From positions 69,309,649 to 69,373,648 of the forward strand of contig CP154956.1 of the NCBI GenBank assembly GCA_039621445.1: a stretch of 64,000 nt of DNA. The letters are read 5' to 3'. Below the pieces are notes generated by a model, which saw only the letters and a program-made list of their open reading frames with translations, did not search any database and had not been told where the DNA came from. A program made the position numbers and the translations under genes. Within the stretch, counting starts at the first letter, position 1; each line of letters begins with the position of its first letter. Of this stretch, positions 23,712 to 34,500 are shown in pieces. The stretch comes from Euglena gracilis (lineage: Eukaryota > Euglenida > Euglenophyceae > Euglenales).

Positions 23712-26700
23712 ATGGCGCACCTCATCGAGGACTGGTTCGCGGCGTGCACGCTGGACGCGGAGGTGGTGGCCGCGGCCAAGGCGCAGCACCCGGCGGGGCC
23801 CGCCGCGGCGGCGCCGGCGGAGGACGGCGCGGAGGACACCACCAGCGAGGCCGGGGCCGTGCAGGCCGGGCCTGAACGGGATTCCCGGGGTACCCTGCGG
23901 GTGGTGGATGGGTGTGGCGAGGGTGGGGGGGGGCTTGACGCCCCCCCCCGGCTTTTCTGTGCCGCTCTGGGTGCAGTGGCAGCCGCTATGGCTGGGCTGC
24001 AATTATAAGTGAAAGCCTGCACGATGGTCGGATCAGGCTGAATGTTAAGGCGCTGCTGACCCCTTCCCAGGGGAGGGGTGCCTGCCTGGGCAGGAACTGC
24101 AAGGTACCCGGATCTGACCCCTGGGGGGGGGCAGGGCCAGAATTACCTCGGCACTCGGCCAAGGCATTTCCAGCGCTGAAGGTGCTGGACGCCCAGAAAG
24201 GCCATTTTGGGCACTTTTTTTGGCCCACGACCAGGCAGACACCCCGGGGGGGGGGGGGGGGTAGTGCCTGCCTATGCACTCCGGGGCACTTCGAGACCCT
24301 CTCCCCCCGGGTTGGTCAATTTCTGCCTGAGTCGGATAGGGAGCTATTGCACGCAGCATGCTGCCTTGGTGCATTGTGGTGGTTTGAAATTGTGGACATT
24401 TGCCAATACAACGAAGAGGGAGAGCAAACACACCAGCAAGGGAAGGATTTGGGTTTGGGGTGGGGGAATTTTCCGAGAGCAGCAACAAACAACAGAATTA
24501 TTCTGACGCGAGGGCACACCAGCGTGCGCGCACATGTGCATGTGCTGCAGGGCCCCGGGCGGGACGTGGTTCCGGCACATCGAGGGGCAGCCCCTCAGCA
24601 CCTGCCAGGACTGCGGCTACTCCCAGCACACCACCCGTATCTGCCTCAAGACCGGAAAGCCGCACGGCGCTGACAGTCCTCAGCCTCCGGCCGCTGCACA
24701 AGGGGCCAACGCTAACCCGACCCACGCCATCCAGGGGTCTCAGCCGCCCTTCTGTTCTGTTCCGCGCTTCTGTTCTGCCGTGAATCACAGGTTCAGACCT
24801 CCTTTCCACCAAGAAAAATATTGAGCACTCCGTTCTTCTTCATCGGTGTCACGGGCATCACCATCACCACCTTCTGCCCCCCCCCCCCCCGCCCGGTGAA
24901 AGCCAAACTCAAGCGCATACCAACGCTGACGCGCAGACACACTGACACAACCTCGAACCCAATGCGCAGACCTGCAACGCCCAGCTCCCTGCCCCTGGCT
25001 CGAGCCGAGCGGTGTCCCCGGAGCCCATGCGCCCATCCGCGAAGCCTGCCGAGCACCCCCCGGCCCCCAGCGCGCCGCCGGACCAGGTCATTGCTAAAGA
25101 GTTCACAGTGCTCCGCCCAGGACCAAATTTGGCAAGAGTCCTATTGGCCCCCTCAGGGGGGGGGGTCCGCCAGCAGGGCTGGCCAGTGGAGATTTTTTCT
25201 GCAGTGACCGGCACAAAGCGCTAAACTTTTTTTCTGGACCCCAAAACTTGCCCAAAATGCCCAATTTTGGCGATTTTTGGATTTTTTTTTGAACAAAATC
25301 AGCAAAAAAAAAACATAATGAAAAGTCATTTACACCTCGGTGCACAGCGAGTTTTTTTTTCCAGTTGGGGGGAACTCCGGACCAGGCTTTTGCTTAAGGG
25401 ATTGCAGTACCCCCCCGGGGGGGGCTGGACTGCAGCTAGTCCAAATTTGGCTAGTGGGATTTCTAGCAGACCCCCGGGGGGGGGGTCTGCTAGCAGGGCT
25501 AGCTAGTGGAAATTTTTTTCCAGTGACTGGCGTGAAGCGCCAAAATTTTTTTTGAGACCCCCAAAAATGGCCAAAAATGCCCGTTTTTTGCCATTTTTGG
25601 GAATTTTTGGAACAAAATCAGCCCAAAACCTGTTAAAACCCTCATTTTTCCTCCGGCGCTGCGCGCCAGGGGAAAATTTTTTCCCAGTCCGGGGGACCCC
25701 CGGACCCCCCCTGGGGGGGAGGGGGGGTCTAGCTAGTCCACTTTTTCCAGTGTCTAACCGATTGGCTAGCCAGTACCCCCCCCCCCCCCGGGGGTCCTTA
25801 AGCAAAAGCCTGCTCCGGACCGCCCTGGGGGGCCTAGCTAGTGGCTTTTTTCCAGTGTCTAGCAAAACGGCCAGCCATTGGACCCCGGGGTCCTTTAGCA
25901 GTGGCCTGCGCTGGACTCCGACCCGACGGCGAACCCAGCTGGGCCGCGACCGGCCTCCCCCTCCGACTCTGAGGACAGTGCAGGGGACACGCCGGAGGGT
26001 GCCATCACGCTGCCGGAGCTACATGCGATGGGCGTGCCGGAGGACGCGCTGTTCTGCCTCGAGGCTTGTGGTCCTCCCAGGCTGTGGAGGGGGGGCCACG
26101 GTGCACATGTGTTTGGCTGTGTGTCTGGTGTTTGTGGTGTGCATATTGATGTATTTTGTTTCTGGGCAGCGCATCCGTGCTCTATGGTGTGTACGTGCTT
26201 TCACTGGTGCATTATGTCTGGCAGGTAACTGTCATGTGCACGCGTGTTTTGTGCATGCTTTTTGCATGTTTTTTTGTTACTCTCGAATGAGTGTGCGTGT
26301 GTGAATGCTGTGTGCTCATGAGTACATGTTTGTATGCGTACGTGTGTGCATGCACGTGTGGGTGTATTCGTGTGTTGTCACAGTTGCCCCCGCCTGTTCC
26401 ACCCCTGCAAGACCGGACGCGCGTCATGCGGTTCCTTAAACAACTGCGGCTGCTAGAACGGGCGATGTCTGATGCGGAAGACACGGCGGCGCCCGTCGCT
26501 CCTGTGCAGTGCCCCCGTCCTTCTTTGTCCCAAGGTTGCAGTGGCCGAGAATTGTTTCTGAAATCCAACCCAAATCCCATGGCCCACCCTCCAGCTGACA
26601 ACGCTTCCATGTCCAGGCCATTCAACAGTCATGTTATCTCTCTGTCCCGAAGTGTTTCTGTGGGACGCTCTGCTCTCCACCCTTCTCCCCAACGTGCAAC

Positions 26701-26944
26701 CCTTTTTGCCAATAACATACTTCTTTCTGATGGCCAGGAAACATTTTTTTTGCAACGGAAAATTCAATTGTGCCTTTTTGTTTGGGCGTGCACCTTTGAA
26801 ATGTGCACATACAACACACAAGCACACACACACACACACAAGCACACACACACACACACAAACACACATGCACACACAAGCACACACACACAAGCACACA
26901 CACACACACACAAGCACACACACACACACACAAATACACACACA

Positions 26945-27010
<66 letters not shown>

Positions 27011-27340
27011 TTTAAACTGCCAAATCCTCACTGCCGAGCTGCAGCATTCCACTGGCGGCATTCAGATTCATTCAGATTCATTCAGATTCAGGGTTCTGGG
27101 CTTTGGTCAGGGAGGGGGACTGGGCGGTGGTGGCGGTGCCACACTCACCACACACACCACACTCCACACACCCCACACACAACAACACACCAACACAGCC
27201 CCGGCCGGCGGTGCCGCTGCCCCCGGGCAACCTGGAGGGGGCGGCGAGCGACGACGCCTCCCTGCAGCGCCTCAGCCTCAGCCTCTCCGCGGACGACGAC
27301 GCCCAGACCATCGCCGGGGCCCCGGCTGGCCCAGCGGGGA
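23712..27340 (+). CDS. Unrecognised spliced gene: CCHC knuckle, Pro-rich and acidic exons
   Basis: The first exon starts at ATG 23712 (MAHLIEDWFAACTLDAEVV) and becomes Ala/Glu-rich. The second starts at 24551 after CTGCAG and reads GTWFRHIEGQPLST followed by CQDCGYSQHTTRIC, an exact C-x2-C-x4-H-x4-C zinc knuckle of the type that binds single-stranded nucleic acid. Further likely exons are about 25009-25087 (Pro/Ala-rich, donor CAG|GTCATT), about 25898-26068 (acidic SDSEDSAGDTPEG, then LPELHAMGVPEDALFCLEA), about 26409-26507 (RVMRFLKQLRLLERAM, amphipathic) and about 27199-27330 (Asp/Ser-rich). Not every junction phase could be fixed. No family is recognised; an RNA- or DNA-binding role is inference from the knuckle alone. 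It may be the N-terminal half of the gene continuing from 28.9 kb, since no stop was found between them. Confidence 0.55.
25127..25920. repeat. Three tandem copies of a C/G-core palindromic repeat
   Basis: Copies at about 25127-25270, 25437-25620 and 25670-25920 share three parts: a CTAGC-type stem closing on a C-run/G-run core (CTAGCAGACCCCC then GGGGGTCTGCTAG), a TTTTTTCCAGTGAC segment, and a GCGCCAAAATTTTTT segment. They lie in an intron of the CCHC-knuckle gene. Diverged relatives occur near 51280-51680. Confidence 0.65.
26816..27008. repeat. (CA)n microsatellite
   Basis: About 190 bp of CACA with scattered CAAG and CAAA interruptions, in an intron of the CCHC-knuckle gene. Confidence 0.96.
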
Positions 27341-28491
27341 GGGCCCCCCCCCCCCCCCCCCCCGTGTTCTCCCTCCCGAGGTCGGTTGTTGGAAGTTGGG
27401 CTGTTCATTTTTGGCTTGAACACGGGGCTCCAATGTGGATGCTGTCAGCGCTGACCCCACTGGAGCACAATGGTTTGTTTTGCCTGATATGGCTTTTGAG
27501 GGTCCCATTAAAGTCTCTGTCTGCCCCAGGCAAAGTCTGCAAATTTGACCACCGCTAGGCCGCTAGGTATTTCACAAACTCAAAATGAAGAGGGGGTTGA
27601 TTTTTTGGTGTTTTGATGTTGTTGTTTTTTACTGAGTTCTTTTATGTGTCTTATTTCCCCTTGGGCCAGCTGTTCTCTGCCCTTTGTAACACCCCGGTGG
27701 ACGGTCGGGCCAAGTCAGTTTCCTGGGGGGGGGGCTTTGCACCGACATTTTTTTGCACCCCAAAACTAACCCACCCCCCAAAGTGGGTTCCCCTGGGCCC
27801 TTGGGGGTGGGTGAATGGGTAGGCCCTGACTTCTTTCCAGGGGTGCCAAGTTACTGGAATGTTTCACGTCACCCCACGCCAAGTTAACCGGAGCCAGGGC
27901 ACTGCCAGAGGCAAGTGCCCTGCCAAGTTTTTAGCAGGGGCTTTCCTCCTATCATGTCTTTACAGATGCAGCTGCCGATGTGTCCATTCTTCTCTGTGGA
28001 TCCAACATTCCTCCTCCTCCTGTCCATTTTTAACATGAAATATCATTTTATCTTCCATGTCTCTCGCTGTGCGTTTGCTTGTGAGCAACAGTTGTGGGGG
28101 ACGGCGATTGGACGTTTGAAAATCGGTTTGCAATATTGGAGGGAAATCTGTCCGAATTTTTTGCCTTGCCAGGCCCCCAATTTTTTTTTTCAGGCCTGTT
28201 TTGAAAAGTTTGACGACATTCGTCAAGCTTGATGTTGCTTTGGGTGTTTTTTTTTATTATTTGTTGTGCAGCTCGAAATTTCAAAAGATTTGGAGGGTTT
28301 TGGGATACGAAACAATTCACAGATTGATGGAACAAATGAGGAGGCAACGTCTTGTCCGATGGGAATCAAAATTGAAGTTACCATGGGTTTCAACCCGAAG
28401 AATCTGATTATTTTTGGAGCGTTTTCAGCTTAAGACCACCAATTATTTCCAGTTTATTTCCGATTTCTTTTTCCAATTTATTACTATGTTT

Positions 28492-28814
28492 GGCAGCCTC
28501 CAACTAAAGGGACACCCCCCCCCCCCCGGGAGGGGTCCCCTTAGTTGGATCAGGGGGTCAATTTTTTTTTGCGTTATTGATGGAATAGGGTTAGGGTTAA
28601 GAGTTAGGGTTCGGGCTAGGCCTAACTTATGGATTAGGATTAGGTGTGCAAGTTAGGCCGGAAGTTAGGCCGAACTTGCGCACCTAACCCTATTCCTTCA
28701 ATAACGCAAAAAAGATTTTGCTGCCCCCTGATCCAACTGAAGGGACCCCCCCCCCCCCCCCCCCCCGGGGGGGTCCCTTTGGACCCCCCCGGGTCCCTTT
28801 AGTTGGAGGCTGCC
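28492..28814. repeat. Foldback element with telomere-like loop
   Basis: The outer arms GGCAGCCTCCAACTAAAGG (from 28492) and CCTTTAGTTGGAGGCTGCC (to 28814) are reverse complements. The pairing continues inward through C/G runs, TTGGATCAGGGGG and TGCGTTATTGA...GGAATAGGGTTAGG. The loop holds GGGTTAGGGTTAAG-type repeats and an AAGTTAGGCCG / CGGAAGTTAGGCC pair. Confidence 0.85.
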
Positions 28815-28929
28815 CTTTGTTTTCCCGTTATTTATTTTTTTTACACTCAGAGTCTGCCCACCTGGACCAAGACTGGTACAAGAATGTTCCCACGATAACA
28901 CGATCCAGCCGGGGCCCCCATCCGACCAA

Positions 28930-31508
28930 GCCAGCCCACTGCTGCCTGCCACGCTGGACAGCAAGTCATTCTTGTCCCTTGTGGGGGAGGCGGAGGACAG
29001 GGCCCGCGGCCCGGCGGCCCGGGACGCCACGTCGGCCACCGCCGCCCGGGCGGCCCCCACGGAGGGCGCCAGCCGGCAGCAGGCGACCACGGGTGGCTGC
29101 GGCGGCACTCCCCCCCCCGCCTGTCCTGTGTTGTGTGTGTGCCACCTGTCCGGCCGCCCTCCCACCCCACTCATGCGTACCCCCCCCCCGCAGCCCACTG
29201 TGGGGCCGTCCCCAACGTGGCCGTCCATCCTGCGCCTTGGCGCCACGCAGCTGCAGGACCTCCTCGCCAACGCCGCCTCTGCGCAGCTCGTGTACGGCGC
29301 GCTGCGGGCGGCAGCGGACGGCCCCGGCCCCGACAATTGGCTGCAGCTGCGGCAGCACCTCCGCAGCCAGGCTGCCTCCGCTGCCCTGCCCAACAGAATG
29401 AACAACACAACTTGCAAGTGCGTTCTACTCATTTGCCAGATGAAGTGTGGACACACAATTCAATGATCCACAAACAAGATTTGAGGTGTGATGACGTGTG
29501 AAGTGTCATCCCCAAGGGGGCCAGTAGTGGTGTGAGGACACGGGATTTCAGTTCACGGGAGTTAGGTTGCTGCGGCCGACCGTGACCCTAACAGACCAAA
29601 TTTCAGGGTTTGAAAATCGAAATTGGCTGGGCCGCGGCCCAGCCAAACCAGTTTTCAAGTTTCAGGATTGGAAGTGGTTGGGCTTTTGCCGGCCGCAGCC
29701 CCAACCAATCTGCAAAAGGCGACCACAAAACAGAAATTATGAGGTTATTTGAAGGAATAGGGTCAGGATTCTCATCAAACAGCTGAACCCTTCCCGCTCA
29801 ACGCCGTCATATTGGCCTCTACAGGGTACCCAGCGAACCCAAAGAGCCGTCCAACCAGGGTCAAAACGGGGGGACCCGGCCGAGGTGCCTTCGGCGCTTC
29901 GCTCGGGTCCCCCCACGTGTATTAACCCCAGTGGGTGGCTCTTCGGCTTCGCTGGGACCCTGTGCCATCACGCTGTTGTGAGCCGCAGTTCTGGTTTGTG
30001 TCGTCGGATCCGTTGTGGTCGGGTGGCCGCCGCCGCCCGGAGCCCGCCTGCGGCCATCTTCATCACGGCGGTGGACCGACCGGCGGTGGTCAGCTGCCCA
30101 GGGCGCCGCCGGCCAGCGGCACGGCAAAGCCGGGCCCCACCCCCAAACTTCACACCCGCACTTCACATTGGGCGGCCCAGGGAAGGGGGCCACGAACGCC
30201 CCCGCGTGAATCTTTGGAGTTCTGCGGAGTCTACTCTTCGTTCCCTCATCGTACCTTATCACATCATTCCTACGCCATATTTTTTTGTATGGGATGCCCC
30301 CCAGGACCCCTGTGCCAGCCAGCACCTTTTCCAGCCGGCTGGCTGGAATTTCTTAAGGACCCCAGGGGGGGGGGCCCTGGGGTCCTTAAGAAATTCCCTG
30401 GTGGGACCCCCTCCCCTGGGACCCCCCACCCCAATACCCGGCGGCCCCCCGAGGGCCGGCTGCTGGACAACGGGGCGCCCAAGGTGCTGGGGGGCATCGC
30501 CATCTCGGGGCTGAAGGCGGCGTCGCCGGCCTTCATCCAGTTCAGCGAGGAGCTGACCCGGAAGGGCGGCCACACCCTGGAGCACGCCCAGCGTCCCTGC
30601 CACGGCCGACCTGAGCGTTGAACGCTTGAATAAAAGGTGTGGCAGTTGTGATGGCACTCGCTCGGGCTGGGGTTTTATTTCTGGGCGGGTTTTGTTGCAA
30701 ATTGTCCTGTGTCGGGCTTGTGGCTTGTCTGGCTTGTGGCGTGTGGTCCTGCGGAATACTCCCTCATCCCTGAAGCATTTCTTGCACATTTCTTGCCCCG
30801 GAGCGGTGATTCGGGTTCCCAAGTTTGTTAGGTGGAGGCCTCTTGCCCGGCCGCTGTCCCCATCTTCGCCCTGGTCAGCAGCAACGACCTCAGCTACCTG
30901 CCGGAACACGTCGAGCTGAGCCTGCAGCTGCTGACCCGCCTCGTGCCCACCGCCACCCCCGCCGCATGCCTCACGCTGGCCGACCGGTTCGGGGCCAGCC
31001 TTTTTCTCCTCCTCCTCCTCCTCCTCCTCCTCCTCCTCCTCCTCCTCCTCCTCCTCCTCCTCCTCCTCCTCCTCCTCCTCCTCCTCCTCCTCCTCCTCCT
31101 CCTCCTCCTCCTCCTCCTCCTCCTCCTCCTCCTCCTCCTCCTCCTCCTCCTCCTCCTCCTCCTCCTCCTCCTCCTCCTCCTCCTCCTCCTCCTCCTCCTC
31201 CTCCTCCTCCTCCTCCTCCTCTCCTCCTCCTCCTCCTCCTCCTCCTCCTCCTCCTCCTCCTCCTCCTCCTCCTCCTCCTCCTCCTCCTCCCTCCCCCTCC
31301 TTCTCCGCCTCCTCCTCCGCCTCCGCCTCCTCCGCCTCCTCCTCCTCCTCCTCCTCCCTCCTCCTCCTCCTCCTCCTCCTCCTCCTCCTCCCTCCTCCTC
31401 CTCCTCCTCCTCCTCCTCCTCCTCCTCCTCCTCCTCCTCCTCCTCCTCCTCCTCCTCCTCCTCCTCGTCCTCCTCCTCATCCTCATCACCCCCCTCTTCC
31501 TCCTCCTC

Positions 31509-31543
<35 letters not shown>

Positions 31544-34500
31544 CCCCCCCCACCCCACCCCCCACCCCAGGGGTGGTGTAGGATGGGTGGTCCGGGAGTG
31601 TATTTTCGGCCAGGTCAGGTCAGGTTAGGCGGTGGGTAGGGCTTTCGTACCTTCCCCAGCGCCGAGAGCGAAAATAAAGAGCAAAACCGCCATTTTGGCA
31701 ATGCCAAGGGACATTGGCCAAGCCAAAACTGACCCCTGTGGGGCGGGGAAGGGTGTGCCTGCTGCTGCACCCCTTTACACAAGGCATCTCCCTCACCCGA
31801 GGGTTGTAAAAAGAAACGGTAATGGCCAAAGGGGATGACGGCGCATGGTGTGCCACTCCCTGTGAACTGCCGTCTGCGTGCCAGTCGATGCGTCGTGGTG
31901 AACCATCCCACGACTTCGACATCATCGGGATTTTTGAAGACTCAGGATTGCTGGACAAAATTTGTTCCCAGCTTTTTCAATCCCGGATGGGTGCATGGAA
32001 TGCAGTGCCACCCCATGTTGCTGGCATCCCCAAAGTGTTCCCAGCCTTGCCCTGATACACTTCCAGGGTCCCCAGTTGCGGTCCACCTGTCTCGCCCCCG
32101 ACGGAGTGGTTGGCACGTGGAGTGGATTGAACCCCGTGCCCCCCCCCCCTGGGTGCGGTTCTCCGGACCTGCGCCGAGCAGCTCGGCCCGTCCGTCATCA
32201 CCGCCGCCTGCATGTGCGCCACGGCGTGCGACACAGCCCTGCCCCTCCTGGAGGCCCTCGCCCGCCGTGCGGAGGCGCGCGAGCGGCTCATCTTCGCCGG
32301 CCTGCCCCACGCGGTGGTGCGCATCCTGCAGGGCCGGCACAGCGGTGCGTTCGCCCACGGCCCGCGTTGGTTGTGATCCTCCCCCACCTTGACATGATTG
32401 AAGTGGTTGGTGTGAGACCACTGGTCAGGAGGCAATCGCCAGCCAGCAACTCGCCACACCGAGAAACGCAACATAAATCGCAATTTGAGAATCCCTGAAT
32501 CCCCCTGGGGCCACATGGTTGGAAGTTAGAGTGAAGGGGTCTTGGCTATGAGCCTCTGTTTTTTCGAGCTTTGCCGCGTGTCCCCTGCTTTCTCTCGGGG
32601 AGTGGGGTTTCCAAAGCCGCCCTTTTGGTCTGCCGACGATACTGAACGAGACAGGGGGCCGTTGTTTGCTCACATGACCCCCACCCCCAAATGCATCGCG
32701 ATTGCATATGTAGGTATGTATGCATGTATGTATGCGTGTGTATACACACACACATATATGCACACACACACATACATACTTGCCCCCTTCCGCTCCGGTC
32801 GCCGCCGGGGGCCGTGGCCCCGCCCTGCAGATGGCGCTGCACCTCTTCATGGCGTGCACCCAGTCCCTCACCGTCCTCAAGCGGTTTGCCCGGCCCAGGG
32901 CCCCGCCTCTCGCCCCCGTCTGCCCGGCCCCCTTTCTCGCCCGCCACGCCCTCCCATCGTCGGGCATGCCCCCACCAACCTGCTGGCCGATGCGGTTGCC
33001 GCTATACGGGTCTTCGGTCCGGCTCGCGGCGGGCCGGCGGCCGGTGGTCCGTGGGGGCCGACCCGGGCTCCACGGCGGAGCCCTGGCCGAGATGTCGCTG
33101 GAGTCGTCCCACGCCAAGCCGGAGGAGACGCTGGATGCGGCGCTGCGGCACTGCACCGGCCACGAGGACGCCCTCGCGACGTGCGTCACGGTGCTGAGCC
33201 GCCTGCCGCGCATCACCGCCCGCGCGCTGGAGACGCTGCTGGGCCTGGTGGGGACCGCCCTGGCGCTTGGCGGTGCCCGCGAGGCCGGTCCCGGGCCAAG
33301 CTGGGAGTTGGGGCTCAAACGGAGGTTTGGGGCCAGGCAGGGGTGTCATTGGGAGAGGGCCGGGGGGTGGGGGGGCGGGGGGGGCAGGTGTAAGCAGGAG
33401 CAACAAGAAGAAATTGGGGTAGATCCACCCACGAACCACACACAAGGTGTGTACGGGAACACCCAACTAACCACACAAGTTTCACTGGCCAGGACAAGAG
33501 CAGGTAGGGGAGCAACAAAGAGCACTGGGTAAAAAGGGGCGAAACTCAACTATAAAATGGCCGAAAAAAATGGCCGAAAATGAAAAATGGCCGAAAATGG
33601 GGGGTCCAAAGGTTCTGAAAATGGCCGAAAATGGCCGAAAATGGCCGAAAAAATGAATGAATGAAAAAACCAAATGAGTTTTTTCAGTTATTTTGTCAGA
33701 CAACAGCTTTGTCTGGCCACTCACCAAGCACCTATAGTAAAAATGGCCGAAACTGGCCGAAAATGGCCGAAAATGGCCGAAAATGGCCGAAAATGAAATT
33801 TTGGGCTCCATAGGTCCCGAAAATGGCCGAAAATGGCTGAAAATGGCCGAAAATGGCCGAAAATGGCCGAAAATGAGAAAAAATATGTTGCAATTTTTCG
33901 AGTTTTTTTTGTCCAACAGTTTCTTTTTCCCTCAGGACAATTTTGAGTGCGACCGATTCTTGTCTGTGCAGCCTCTCTTGTTTTATTATTATGCATGGCC
34001 ATGCAACACATGCTGCTCAAAGAACCACCTCCGAAAGGGTTATTTAAGCCAAAGCTGAATGTTTTGATGGCATTTCAGAAAATTTTGGTGACAAGGGCGA
34101 TGCTGGCATTTTTTTTGTATATTTTGAAGAATTAAACCCATTTTTGGGATAATTTCTCCACAAATATCCAGTATTACACCCGTCTTGGCCATATTGGATC
34201 AATTTTTGCTAATTTTGGGGATATTTTGCACTGATTTGGCAAATATTGGGCTAATTTGGGTCAATATGAGCATTTTTTATGGCATTTTTGGCCATTTTGC
34301 GCCATTTTGGTGATTTTGGGCTATTTTTCACAATCTTTTGTGGACATTGTTGACGTTTTTGGGCAATTTTAGGTTATTTGAAGCCGGTCATTTTCGTTGC
34401 TTTTGGGGGCTTTTCGTGGTCAATTTTGGGTTTTTTGTGGTCCTTTTTTGGTCCGGCATTCACAATATCGGGGCGGGGTCCTCTACAAAAATACCTTCAA

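Noticed and set aside
26631-27454. His-Thr-rich long frames over the CA array
   Set aside because: Produced by the (CA)n microsatellite.
30825-31628. Long frames of poly-Leu, poly-Pro, poly-Ser, poly-Glu and poly-Arg on both strands
   Set aside because: They are readings of the CTC tract; only the first ~170 bp in one frame is protein-like.
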